The notes beneath the pieces are model-generated. The model did no database searches. It saw only the letters and a program-made list of their open reading frames with translations, and had not been told where the DNA came from. Made by a program: the position numbers and the translations under genes. Positions 1 through 11,311 of a DNA stretch of 64,000 nucleotides are shown here, in pieces (the stretch's first letter is position 1; every line of letters begins with the position of its first letter). The DNA is taken from contig NC_060064.1 of assembly GCF_020283565.1 (NCBI RefSeq), positions 4,858,001 through 4,922,000 of the forward strand, read 5' to 3'. Source of the DNA: Trifolium pratense (lineage: Eukaryota > Streptophyta > Magnoliopsida > Fabales > Fabaceae).

Positions 1-259
1 ATTTTTAGTTCAGTGTATGTGTAATCGATTTCATTTCATAATTTTGGTGAAACTTTCTGATTTTTTTTATGTTCTATTTTATGTGTATTAGCGTTCATTT
101 CATAATTTTAGTGATAGTTTGTTATGTTCTATGTATTATTTTATTGTCTTGTTTGGATTATCACTTATTGATTGTAATATAGGTTTTCAATTTCAAAATT
201 ATTGGCATCTTGTATATGTTTGACTTAAGCTGTTCTATTATGTGTAATTAAGTTCTTTA

Positions 260-482
260 GGGTCTGTTTAGATTGGCTTATTGTTGAGCTTATGAAAATT
301 AGCTAATGCAATTAAACAAGCTTTCAATTTAATTTGTAAGTTCTCACTAACTAAAATTGTATTCTTGCAAAAAAAAACTAAAATTGTATTTTTATAAACT
401 AGTAAATTATCTTGACAAACTTATAATAATTTGCATCAGCTGTTTTGCATGAGCTCAAAAATAAGCCAATCCAAACAGCCCC
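260..482. mobile_element. Tourist-like (PIF/Harbinger) MITE in the L21 intron
   Basis: A 223-bp element whose ends are imperfect inverted repeats: GGGTCTGTTTAGATTGGCTT on the left, and on the right the complement of a similar GGGGCTGTTTGGATTGGCTT. It is flanked on both sides by TTA (257-259 and 483-485), the 3-bp target duplication preferred by PIF/Harbinger transposases. There is no coding capacity. It lies inside the L21 intron, so it is transcribed with the gene. Confidence 0.8.
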
Positions 483-914
483 TTAATGTATATGAGTTTT
501 TATTCAAATCTTCTTGGTATTCACTTTTGATGTTTTTTAAGATAGGGAATTCATTTCTGATGTTTAATTGCGTTTTTGCTACCTAGTTTTTGGGTTCAGT
601 CTGTGTGTATTTGCATTACTTGATTATGATAGTTATGTTATGTTTTGTTATTATCTCGTATCATTTTATTGTTTTGTTCTTTGTTTCAATTTGTCGATTC
701 CGTTTGGATGAGGGTCCTTGAATTTGAATGTTGTAAGTATATTTGGGAGAAGTTCAGTAATCAATAAAGATACTGTTTTTTAATTCTTGAGAATTCTTGT
801 GTTTTTTGCAAAATTATTTCACTGTTGTAACAAGTTTTGTGAAACAGTTTATGACTCTGGTTCTTGATCTGCATGTGTTTAGCATCTTGAACTGTTTTTG
901 TGTATGTGGTTTAG

Positions 915-1172
915 GTTAGGAACAAGATTTTGAGAAAGAGGATTCATGTCCGTGTGGAGCACGTTATGCCTTCTAGGTGCACTGAGGAGTTCCGTTTGAG
1001 GAAGATTAAGAACGATCAACTCAAGGCTGAGGCTAAGGCCAAGGGTGAGGTCATATCTACCAAGCGCAAGCCAGAAGGACCCAAACCTGGTTTCATGGTT
1101 GAAGGAGCTACACTGGAAACAGTTACTCCCATTCCATATGATGTGGTTAACGATCTCAAGGGAGGATACTAG
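915..1172 (+). CDS. RPL21: 60S ribosomal protein L21 (eL21), last exon, 5' part outside window
   Basis: Structural protein of the large cytosolic ribosomal subunit. The exon opens after a TTAG acceptor ending at 914 and encodes about 85 residues to TAG at 1170-1172. It contains [18 protein letters not shown]-like ([11 protein letters not shown]) and the family's C-terminal end [15 protein letters not shown], which match plant L21 as I recall it. The first codons read VRNK where plant L21 usually has VGNR or similar. The N-terminal half of the family (about 80 residues) is not found in 1-914, so it must lie left of the window; 1-914 reads as intron. The 3' UTR probably runs to about 1480. Identification is firm, and the acceptor is chosen by frame and family fit. 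Confidence 0.93.
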   Translation, partial: VRNKILRKRIHVRVEHVMPSRCTEEFRLRKIKNDQLKAEAKAKGEVISTKRKPEGPKPGFMVEGATLETVTPIPYDVVNDLKGGY

Positions 1173-1991
1173 TCTTTTTATTTTGTTAGTGTTTGTTAGA
1201 CTGTCTGATCTTGTTTTGAATTTTATCATCTTTTTTGTCCTTCAAACAGCCTTAAAATTGATGCAAAAATCAGACTTAAGTTTTGTGTTGTTTATTTATT
1301 TTGAATACATCCATATTATCAATTATTCTCTGGATTTTTCTAGAATCTGATTTATGCATATTGCTTTGGGTTACATGCTGTTTGTCTGGCTATTATTTGA
1401 ATGCGTTGCTGCTAATGTGGTTAGAAGATGTTATAGGGCAAGTCATTATCTTCAAACTAATTTATAGGAATTTTTAACCATAGTTTAATACAGATTGGTG
1501 AATGTTTTTAGTTTAGGAAGGCTATCTCTCCTTAGGAAATAGACTTGAAGTTTATATACTTTGGGCAGGTTTCTTGCACTCTGCTTCAAGTACTTTTGAT
1601 GTTTTAATGTTCCCTTACAAATGGAATTGTACTTGAGGTTAAAGAGCTCCCTCTACAACTCCTCATTCCTCAACATAATAAAGTACTCCCTCTAGTAGAT
1701 TTTATATGAGTATTTATGTGGAAGGGATTATAAATATTGTTTTAAATCAAAATAGTTAAAGACCTTAATACCAAAAAAATAAAATAGTTAAAGTCCTTTT
1801 ACATTTGATGATGAAGACCATGTCGACTTTTAATGAATTCAATGATAGTGAGATGGGCAACTCAACTGATACAAACATTATAATATGATTAATACTTCTA
1901 ATAATTATCTGAATTCGGAATTTTTTAAAGATCCATACTTAATAAAATTTATCAACCAGAGCCACATTTTTCATTTTTTTTGGTTGACCAA
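1173..1991. other. L21 3' UTR and spacer
   Basis: The stretch starts with the T-rich 3' UTR of the L21 gene, followed by AT-rich sequence with no supportable gene. Short ORFs here have no family features. Confidence 0.6.
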
Positions 1992-2316
1992 CAGGGACGG
2001 ATGAAGAAGCTTATCACCGGGGCAGAAAATAGTAAAATAATAAAATTAATAAATTTATGTATATAGATTAATTTTGTTTACATTGTCGACGTGATTTTTT
2101 TTTGTTACCATATTATGTATATATATTAATCTATGTTGAAAAATATGTGGAGTCACAAAGTTAGTTCTTCCCTATTGGTCAAATATTTTGATTTATAATA
2201 TACTAATACCAATTGTTTATGTAGAATTAGAGTTGAGATTTATTTGAGTACATGTAACATGTGTATGTAAGAAAGGAGGGGCTTGGCCAGTACTTGCTAC
2301 CCCGGATCCGTCCCTG
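1992..2316. mobile_element. small non-autonomous hAT-like element
   Basis: A 325-bp segment bounded by the 11-bp perfect inverted repeat CAGGGACGGAT (1992-2002) and its complement ATCCGTCCCTG (2306-2316). CAGGG-type ends are typical of hAT elements. The adjoining 8-mers TTGACCAA and TCGACTAG match at 5 of 8 positions, and all differences are transitions, as expected of an aged 8-bp target duplication. No ORF of note lies inside. Confidence 0.65.
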
Positions 2317-2435
2317 TCGACTAGTCCACCATTTCATTGATGTAATAGCTAATGTTTTGAATGTATTTTTAATACAATTTATTATTGTTCTAAATAAAAT
2401 CATCAATTACGGTCTACAAAAACAATTTAATTGTA

Positions 2436-3349
2436 GGGGGTTGTATTGGATTATGATTTCATATGATTTTAATAGACTTTTTTATGATAAAAAAATCTTG
2501 TGGTATTCAATCAAGACTTTTACAAAAGTTAAATAAATTTTGTGGTATTCAATTAAGACAATTAAGATTTTTTTTTCAAGGCAACAAAATCTGTTAGTAT
2601 TCAATTGAGATTTCTCACCCTTTATAAAATGTGCATTGGTATTCAAAAGTCTACGGATTTTGATGGATTTGACTGTATAATGGATTTTGGAAGACTTTTT
2701 AGTTCAAAATACACATAAAACAATCATCCAAGAATCTCACCCAAACCCCCAAGACTATTTATAATTTTGCAAGACTTTTCTTTCCACCGATATGAGTACC
2801 ATCAAGGTCTTTCACAAAGCTTGAATATATTTATGCATAATAACCTGTCTGAAATCTTGTTCATATATGTTCATTGTTCTTTGCAAAAATCTCTATATAT
2901 ATATATGCAAAAATCTCGTTCATTGTTACTATAGTTAGAAATCTTGTTCATTGTTCTTACTATATGTTCCCCCTAATTATTTAATCTGCAACCTATTTTT
3001 TTTTTTCATCAACCTGTTAAATTGTTTACAAAGCTTATTTCTTTTACAAGGTTAATGAGTCATTGATGTAATTTTTTATCGATTCCTTGGTCGTTTAAGG
3101 AATTATTGATTGATTAATTAATTATATTTTTAGAAGGAATTTATTGACTCATTTAAATCTTAAAAATCCATAAAGTATTTTGAAATATCAAAAGTCTATG
3201 TCATAAAATCTCACATATTCTTGTGTTAAAATCTTTATTATAAAGAGTCTTTCAAAAAAGTCTTATAAAATCTCACAAAGTCTTTTAAAATCTTCAAATT
3301 TTTTTTTTGTCAAAATAGTCTTTTGAAATCTCAATCCAATACACCCCCC
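2436..3349. mobile_element. MITE-like element with subterminal repeats
   Basis: About 914 bp bounded by inverted ends: GGGGGTTGTATTGGATTATG on the left, and on the right the complement of GGGGGGTGTATTGGATTGAG. GTA directly flanks both sides (2433-2435 and 3350-3352), suggesting a 3-bp target duplication. The interior has many diverged copies of a TTGGTATTCAATTGAGATTT-like motif in both orientations, a subterminal repeat structure. There is no coding capacity. PIF/Harbinger membership is likely, but TSD preference there is normally TTA/TAA, so the family is uncertain. Confidence 0.6.
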
Positions 3350-3533
3350 GTAATTTCTAATAAATATTATTGGAGAAGTCGGAGTTCAAACCACAAATTT
3401 ATCATTTCTTTTACACTTATTTTGGGTAACTCTAACCACTATACTTTCATACAAAAAAACATCAATTATAATGATGATTTGTGATGAAATTACCAATAAA
3501 AAATAATTAAAATTTTTTTGACAATAAAAATAA

Positions 3534-3707
3534 GGGTCATGCTAACCGGTGCCCCGGGGCACTGGTTAAGGAAACCGAAAAAGGAAATTTTAAAATTGAA
3601 AATAACACTTTTTAGACTTTCGAGGCGTTGACTGCACAAACTTCAATATAATATTACTATATTTGGTTCCTTAAACGGTGCCCCGGGGGCACTGTTTAGC
3701 ATTTTCC
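3534..3707. mobile_element. 174-bp MULE-type MITE, GTGCCCCGGGG family, copy 1
   Basis: Inverted ends of about 35 bp, each carrying the palindromic core GTGCCCCGGGGCAC (left) or GTGCCCCGGGGGCAC (right). It is flanked by perfect 9-bp direct repeats TAAAAATAA at 3525-3533 and 3708-3716, the target-duplication length of Mutator-like elements. A second copy lies at 43685-43867 with the same 9-mer flanks. Confidence 0.8.
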
Positions 3708-3716
3708 TAAAAATAA

Positions 3717-4820
3717 TTAATAATCCACAAGAGACAAACATATACTTGAGAGTTGAGACTCCTGTCACTCCCTATAAATATTATGCATGGGATATAATTG
3801 GAAATGGAGAGGATCCTAACTCGGATAGAATATAGGGCATTTGTCCCCACACAGTGTCACTAGGTAATGGACAAAGTTTATTCTGTTTTGAGACAATCTC
3901 AAAATATACTACCAGTGACAACTTCTTCTTTCTTTTTTTTTCTTCAAGTACAAATCATCTAAATTTTGTCTACCAAATATAGTTACTCAAGTCTTAAAAA
4001 AAAAACAAGTTACTCAATACCTTAAAAATTTGTCTTATGATCTTTTTAGACAAATAATTTTGTGTTATTTTATCATATGTTTTATCCTGTCCTTATATTT
4101 TGTAGGTTAAAGTTAAACCCAAAATAACAAGTTAATTTATTATCTCAACCATAAATATAAGAAAAAATTACATTAATGTATTTTAGTTTAAAATTAAATA
4201 CACTATTTTATTTATTTATTTATAATAATTAGACCCAAGATGTACCAAAAATTAGACCCAAGGATACTATTATTCAAAATAAAATTAAGAGGAAGAAGGC
4301 AGTCAAAGGTGAATTCCAACCAAAATAGGCAAAAAATTAATGGATACAAACAAGAAAAAAATATAAATTTTGACTAAAAAAATGTCTGATCAGGTAAAAT
4401 ATAAATTTATAATCCATTTTATACCGAATATAGACATAAACAAATAGAAACTCAAACACTAGAGCCTCATCGCAATTCGCATCCCCAATACAAACAAAAA
4501 AAAAAGTAAGATTATTTTTTGTTGAGAAATACTTGCAAGTTCTTCCAATTCATTTTGTAAAACCCTAATTTCGATCCCTTTTCCATTTCTCTCTCTAAAA
4601 CCCAATTTTCCTCTCTCTAAAGGCAACAATTTTCGATCTTTCCGTTATCCCACTCCGATTTATTGCTCCAATTTCTCATCCCTTTTCAATTTCCCCATAA
4701 CACGACGTAGCTTTCTGAAATCCCCAATTAGATCGACCCTGGCTTCGATTTCGATTTGAATTTTGTAATTAGGGTTTCGCTTAAGGTTATTCAAGGCTGG
4801 CGGGTATTCGGGTCAAGTAA
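3717..4820 (+). promoter_or_regulatory. CCR4 promoter region and 5' leader
   Basis: AT-rich spacer followed by a leader with CT-rich tracts (CTCTCTCTAAA at about 4590-4620) and a telo-box-like AAAACCCTAATT near 4558. The leader from about 4550 to 4820 contains no ATG on the + strand, so ribosomes scanning from the cap would meet the upstream ORF at 4821 first. The transcription start is not determined. Confidence 0.5.
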
Positions 4821-4970
4821 ATGGCGGATCCGCCTGGTATCCGCCTCCGTAATTGCTTCAATCACGGTGTTAAATTAACAGTTCGGAGAACCATTGAATT
4901 TGGTGTTGGATTTTTGTTTGTGATAGGGTTATACAGTGTGGTGAAGATTGCGAAAAGTGAAGAATGCTGA
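4821..4970 (+). CDS. 49-aa upstream ORF overlapping the CCR4 start
   Basis: ATG at 4821 has a strong plant context (A at -3, GCGG after). The ORF runs 49 codons to TGA at 4968-4970, which overlaps the CCR4 start ATG (4964-4966) in ATGCTGA. The peptide begins MADPPGIRLRNC, has a basic stretch and then a hydrophobic segment around residues 27-42 (FGVGFLFVIGLYSVV), and ends AKSEEC: the profile of a tiny single-pass membrane protein. No other ATG lies between 4821 and 4964. It is either a separate small protein on a bicistronic mRNA or a translational brake on CCR4; coupled termination-reinitiation is plausible. I do not recognise the family. Confidence 0.6.
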   Translation: MADPPGIRLRNCFNHGVKLTVRRTIEFGVGFLFVIGLYSVVKIAKSEEC

Positions 4971-7900
4971 ACGTGCTACGTGTGCACCTTCCTTCTGATA
5001 TTCCCATTGTTGGGTGTGAGCTTACGCCTTATGTGCTCTTACGACGAACTGATAAGACCGTTACAACCGACGATGTTACCGAAATCTCTCCCTTAGATGG
5101 GCATTTCTTGCGTTATAAGTGGTGAGTGATGTTTAATTCGTTTCATTTTTATGTCCCGTTTGGATTAACAACTTAATTAAGCGCTTATTTATGTTGTAAT
5201 TGTGTATCATATAAGTGCTTAAAAGCGTGAATTATAATTAGATATGAAATAAAGTCAAATTGTTTTCATATATTAGTTGTTTGACTAGTTTCAGAAGTGC
5301 TTATGCCAATAGATAAATTCAAATAAGCGAATGCAAACATGCCATTAAATAAGTGAATGCAAGCCAATAGTTTCAAATATTGCCTGTGTTATTTATATTT
5401 TGTTACCTTCTAATTTAATTTTCGTTGTAAACTATTTTGCATCGTCATTACTAATTTGTGTGATCATTCAAATATTCGCATGTGTGTACTCCACTGGCTA
5501 ATGCAGTGTTGTTATCCTCACATTCATGTCCCAGGTCCCCTCCTTTGCAGTATCAGTGTGCACATGATTTTATTATTTACATATATTGAAATTCAAGTGT
5601 GTTATATTATCATTTCTCAAATTATCATTTCTCAATAAATCACGCGTCATTTAAATTTTGGCCATAAACACCACCAACAGGATATATAATTTCTCTTTCA
5701 CTGATATCATTGTGGAGAATGGAGATGGATATTTTAATTTTAGTTTGTACAAGTGGGATTGGTTATTAGTTCTCCAAACATTTTTACATTATTTTTTTAA
5801 TCGTAAAGATAACATTACATATATGTTCCATCAACACCATAAAGAGCTCAAAATGAAATCCTACATTTTCTGTTAGGTATGGTAAATAATCACAATATAA
5901 AGCATCTAGGCCTGTTATACTGCAAAATCTATATGGGGGGTATGCTTTCTATGCAATTCATGATTCAGCATGCTGTGTAGGTATCAGTTGTTTCTGGTCG
6001 TTTGTGAAATTTGGACATTGATAGAATTAAGATTATGGCACTAAATTTTAACAGGTGTTGCAAGAAATTTAGTTACTGCATAAAGTTGGTTACTTAAATA
6101 ATTGCTTGCAATCATTTTGATTATGATAAATACCAAATTGGTCCAGAATACCTTATGTGATTTTTCTGTTGATCTGATATAAAAGTTGAACCTTTTGCAT
6201 CTCGTATTTAACAATATCATTTGGCCCTCTTTGGCAGGTATCGTGTACAGAGTGATAAAAAGGTTGCTGTTTGTAGTGTGCATCCATCCGAGCAGGCCAC
6301 ACTGCAGTGCCTAGGTTGTCTCAAGGCTAAAATACCAGTTTCCAAAAGCTATCATTGCACTCCAAAGTGTTTCTCAGATGCATGGCAGCATCACCGAGTC
6401 TTACATGACCGTGCTGCAAGTGCAGTAAATGAAAATGGAAACGAGGAGGAGGAGGTATTTGGGAGATTTAATAATTCTGGGTCTGGGTCAATCAATACCA
6501 CCTTATCCTCCTCTGCATCTAGTACTAGCCTGACAAACGGAAATGTGTATCCTGCAACTGTTTCACAACGAAATGGCGGTGAAACTTGGTTTGAAGTTGG
6601 ACGATCAAAGACATATACCCCATCAGCTGATGACATTGGTCATGTCCTTAAATTTGAGTGTGTTGTAGTTGATGCAGAGACAAAGCTTACTGTGGGGCAC
6701 ACAAACACTATACTAACTTCCCGGGTCATTCCTGCTCCCTCACCTATCCCGCGCCAACTAATACCTGTTGACACAATGGGTAGTTTGGATGATAGGCGTA
6801 TAACATCGTCGGGAACTTTTACTGTTTTATCATACAACATATTGTCTGATTCATATGCCTCAAATGATCTATACAATTACTGCCCTTCGTGGGCTCTTTC
6901 CTGGCCGTATCGCAGACAAAATTTGCTACGAGAAATAGTTGGTTACCGTGCCGATATTATTTGTCTCCAGGAGGTATATAAATGAAAAATTTCTATGGTT
7001 TTATTGTTGGGAAACTTAATTTAATAGATGTGCTGATATTCACACCTCATCTTATGTTTAAGAAATTCCTTGATTGATGTTAAATAAAAAATATTTTCTG
7101 TTTCATTGTTCCATAGGATATGTTTTACGTCACCACTGGTATTTTGTAGCCTGTCCAATTTTCTTTTCCTTTTAAAATCAAATTGGCATCAGTTGTGAAT
7201 GAACTGATATAAACCTTACCATCATTTCTATGCTATTAAGTGGGTGGATTTCTTTTGGGGCTGTGGTATTGTGGTGGGAGGGTCCAGTTTACCTTTTTAG
7301 CCATTTTGCAATTGAATCTGTTTCTTCCCCATTAACCTAACTCAATTCCTCATAATTGTATGTTGCATCTTATATTCTAATAGGTTCTCTATCAGCTAAC
7401 ATGCATTCTGGTTGCTCCCAGGTTCAAAGTGATCATTACGATGAATTTTTCGCTCCTGAACTGGACAAACATGGATATTATGGTCTTTACAAGAGAAAAA
7501 CAAATGAGGTTGTTAGCATTCTAATTTCTTATTATAGTTTTAAACTCGCAAGTGTTTAAAACTTTTTTATATTAACATATTTATGGCGGGTTCACAGGTA
7601 TATAATGGCAACATAAATACAATTGATGGTTGTGCAACATTTTTCCGTAGAGACAGATTCTCGCATGTGAAGAAATATGAGGTTCAAATTTGTTTTTATG
7701 TCTGCGGTAGCACTTTTAAGTTTGTAAACAATATAATTAATGTTTGCTTTCTTGCAGGTTGAGTTTAATAAGGCCGCACAGTCCTTAACAGATGCCATGA
7801 TTCCAACCACTCAGAAGAAAAATGCCTTGAATCGGCTAGTTAAGGTGGCTTATTTCACCAAAGATTGCCCTTGTGTTTTCTGAAAGAAATTGATTCTTGG

Positions 7901-9541
7901 AACCTGTACTTACAAACATGTCTTTATATTTTTAGGATAATGTCGCACTAATAGTTGTTTTAGAAGCAAAAGTTAACAATCAGCCTATTGATAATCCAGG
8001 GAAAAGACAGCTTCTGTGTGTGGTACAGTCTTTTAACTTGCTTTTACTTGTTACTAGTAGGTTGTCATGTCTACTCATGCCTTCAAGGCCCGTGTGTGAT
8101 ACTGTATTTTATATTTACAATTGTATATGCCTTCTATTTTTCCATTTCCCAATAGTTGTATGATGTATTATCTGTTGAATTATATGCCCTTTTCTACTGT
8201 CATGCTTTGTGGATGCTCTTTTCTTGTGTATTCTAGTAAAGGTTGTCATTTTCAAATGAAATGGTGACTATTCTGGCAATTTCTGAGGTGTATGCTTTTT
8301 TTTCTTCATAAATTTTCCAATTTCTGATATTGAAAGGACAAAGATATATGTGTGGTTCAAGTATTTCAAAAACCATTATTCATATATTCCTCATTTGAAG
8401 ATATTGTATTTCTCATCTCTCCATGCCTTTTTCTTTTGTTGGTATTGGTTAAAAATATTTTTTGGGTGATATATAAATATCTATTACTAACTCTCATATT
8501 GCTTGTGGACTTCAGGCAAATACACATGTAAATGTCCACCAAGATTTAAAGGATGTCAAGCTCTGGCAGGTAAGTCATTTCTTTTACTTGTTCTTTTTTT
8601 TTTTGAAGAAGCTAAATTAGCCCACCAAAAGTGACACCTTCTTTTACTTGTTCTTAGTTCTTACCGACCACCAGTGTGTTTATTTTGGATGCGGCGTTTA
8701 TATATTTACTACCCTTTTTAGGTGCACACTCTCTTAAAAGGATTGGAGAAAATTGCTGTCAGTGCAGACATTCCCATGCTGGTTTGTGGAGACTTCAATT
8801 CAGTTCCGGGAAGGTTTGATTGCTTCTCTTTTTGGATACTTATGTTCTGCAAGAGTTTCTTTTCTGAAATTTGTTTTTAAAGGTTATGTTTGACTTTGTT
8901 GTAGTGCTCCTCACGCACTTCTTGCAATGGGAAAGGTAGACCCATCTCACCCCGATTTAGCAGTTGACCCACTCAACATATTGCGTCCTCACAGCAAGTT
9001 GATTCACCAGTTGCCACTGGTAATGTATAGCAACACTAAAAAGAATAGTTTATCTAATTTTATGTTCTTTCTCTTGGTCTCCCACTGTAATTGTGTTATT
9101 TCCTCCTTAACTTTAGGTCCTGATTTTAATTTTATTGGTGGTTGTGGGTTACTTACAATTTCAGGTCAGTGCGTATTCTTCTTTTGCAAGAACGGTTGGT
9201 CTTGGATATGAGCAGCATAAGCGGAGAATGGACAGCTCAACAAATGAACCTTTATTTACAAATGTCACTAGAGATTTTATTGGCTCTCTTGATTATATAT
9301 TTTACACAGGTGACCTATCTTGCAATGCCATCTCACTTAATTAGTTTATCATCCTCTTGGCCTTTTATATACTGAATTTTTTGTGGTTTCAGCGGATTCA
9401 TTGGTCGTGGAGTCATTACTGGAGCTATTGGATGAGGAGAGTTTGCGGAAAGACACAGCTCTACCTTCTCCTGAATGGTCCTCAGATCATATAGCACTCT
9501 TAGCTGAGTTTCGCTGTTGCAAAAATATATCCAGGCGATGA
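4964..9541 (+). CDS. CCR4: CCR4 deadenylase (carbon catabolite repressor 4 homolog 1/2)
   Basis: Catalytic subunit of the CCR4-NOT complex, a Mg-dependent 3'-5' poly(A) exonuclease of the EEP family that starts cytoplasmic mRNA decay. Exons: 4964-5121, 6238-6973, 7422-7508, 7598-7681, 7758-7844, 7936-8022, 8516-8569, 8722-8813, 8905-9019, 9165-9309, 9393-9541; all introns are GT..AG and phases join to 597 aa, close to the Arabidopsis proteins (about 600). An N-terminal cysteine/histidine-rich MYND-like segment (about residues 60-105) precedes the nuclease domain, which begins near residue 247 (FTVLSYNILSD). Catalytic motifs seen: LQE (residue ~298), CGDFNS, SLDYIFYT and SDHIALLAEF. As in plant members, the yeast-type LRR region is absent. 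The start matches the family N-terminus (MLNVLRVHLPSDIPIVGCEL). Translation is probably influenced by the overlapping upstream ORF. The 3' UTR may extend to about 10190. Confidence 0.96.
5153..5343. mobile_element. degenerate MITE in CCR4 intron 1
   Basis: Left end GTCCCGTTTGGATTAACAAC; the right end read in complement gives an imperfect TGGCATGTTTGCATTCGCTT. Internal AAGCGCTTAT and ATAAGTGCTT blocks are typical of a common plant MITE class. Ends are diverged and the target duplication is unclear. Confidence 0.4.
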
Positions 9542-10230
9542 CTCATAAGTCTTAACTCATAAGGTACACTTATTCCTACTCTTTCCCATATAATCTCATT
9601 CTCGTAGATACTTTCTTATTATATGCTTTATTTGCATTGGTTTTTCAAAGGTCAATTTCTCATTTTACCAATCTTTTATGGGAGATCAACGACTCATGAC
9701 ATTCATATTTTTATGTTATCATTTGATGAACACCTTATTGGTTGTTAAATCAAGATTTGAATTGTGAACCGGAAGGCCGGTGTTTCTGATTGAGTCAAAA
9801 TGTATCATGAGTGATACTATGCACAATCATTTATACAAGACTGCACTTTACGGAAGTGCTGGGAGCTTGTGCCCGCATTTGTCTTCGGCTGTGTTTTGCT
9901 TTAATATTACATTAGATGGAGTTTGAGTCGGTGTTTTTTTTTTTTTTTTGTCTGCCTGGATGGCAAGATGCTTAAGTTCATTATTGATGACAGGTTCTCA
10001 ATTTTTGTAGGACAGATCCAGCGACACGTAAAGAAAAAAGTTGAAAGAAGCATCTCGTTGATAAGTTATTGTTGTAAAAGTAGTGGTAGATCATGCCTTT
10101 GTCTTTTTTCTCAGGTATCTCCATCTGGGGTTCCTTGCTATGATCTGCTTTGTATTATGCCACCTTTGTTTTATAGAAAAATATGATAATGCCTTACTGA
10201 CATGCCTCCTTCACTCACCCCCTCCCTAAT
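9542..10230 (+). other. CCR4 3' UTR and downstream spacer
   Basis: Sequence following the CCR4 stop, with a run of about 15 T near 9935. No gene is supportable. It may contain a 3' UTR intron, but splice sites cannot be chosen from sequence alone. Confidence 0.4.
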
Positions 10231-10287
10231 TTATTTATTTCCATATTTAACTGAAAATTTTCTTATAATTCCACCGGCTCAGTACAA

Positions 10288-11311
10288 GTAGCATTGTGCG
10301 GCTGGTAAACCTAGGGCATTAGTTTCTCCAATAACTGCAGTGATAATTTTCACAACTTAGGTTCTTTTGTATTTGCTACTTTCATCACCAAGTTGTCAAA
10401 TTTGAAATGTCATATTGATATTGAAAAAGTGCACTGAAATACTCACCGATACAGGGTGTTTTTTATCATGACATGAAAATATCTTCAAAGTATTGATATT
10501 TATTATCTCAATGAATGCATTGTTATAAAGGACATAACAAATCTCGTACCTGAGTTTTCCACCATACCTCTGAAATGCTGATATTGATGGCAAATGAAAA
10601 TTCTCTCCATGTTCTGTTAAAAATTCATTCACATGTTTTCTGGGATGATGCGATAGGAATGCACTTCTAATGTGTTTTGGCATAATGATTTGTTGGGATT
10701 ACCTGTAAAATTTAAAGAATTCATCATTGTCATAAAGTATTATTTATTGTCATTATTTATTTTTAGTAATGTTCCAATTATCATTTGAGGTGCATTATTG
10801 TACTTTATTCAATTACACAAGTTGCAATGTTGCATGTTAATATTATTCACTGTCCCGCAACGTTGGGGGGATGTTTTAGTTCATAACATCACAGATGAAA
10901 ATGAAACTGTACTTGCATCACATATTGAAAAGAGATATCTGATCTTATTAACACTTGAAACTGTTTAGTTCTTTGGGTACAAGAGTTTGGATTTTGGATG
11001 GAACACGGTGCTTCGACACATGGTGTTGGGTGCAGTTTATCGCCTTTTGAATCATCTCTCTTGGTGTTGAAGAATTTGTATCCAACTCTATTCTCTCTTG
11101 TTTGTATTCCACCAAGTTGAAATACCTTTGGGCAAATTTGGTTCCCCTAAACATGAAAATAGCACAAGAAACCAAAACTGAAGTTGAATTTTGTATTATG
11201 TAGACAAAATAAAAGTAATTTATCATCATAATAAGGCTGATTTTATTTTTTCAAACCTCATTGCCTCCTTTGTAAAAAAATCATGAGCAGCCTCACCATG
11301 ACTTGGACTCC
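10288..11311 (-). pseudogene. unidentified exon-like segments, probable gene remnant
   Basis: Two minus-strand coding-like blocks join in phase. The block ending at 11257 reads NEWSPSHGEAAHDFFTKEAM and has a GT donor; the block starting at 11146 after a TTTAG acceptor continues GTKFAQRYFNLVEYKQERIE and onwards to about KELN, with AG|G making the junction Arg. A third block after an acceptor near 10700 can be read as NPNKSLCQNTLEVHSYRIIP followed by ENM-stop, and 10683-10565 is open in another frame. No start codon or upstream exons are visible beyond 11311, and the sequence before the first block lacks a good acceptor. I do not recognise the protein. It could be a decayed gene copy or the 3' exons of a real unknown gene. 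Confidence 0.35.

Noticed and set aside
8927..9375. Independent small ORFs in the 3' half of CCR4
   Set aside because: They are pieces of CCR4 exons 9 and 10 extended into introns.
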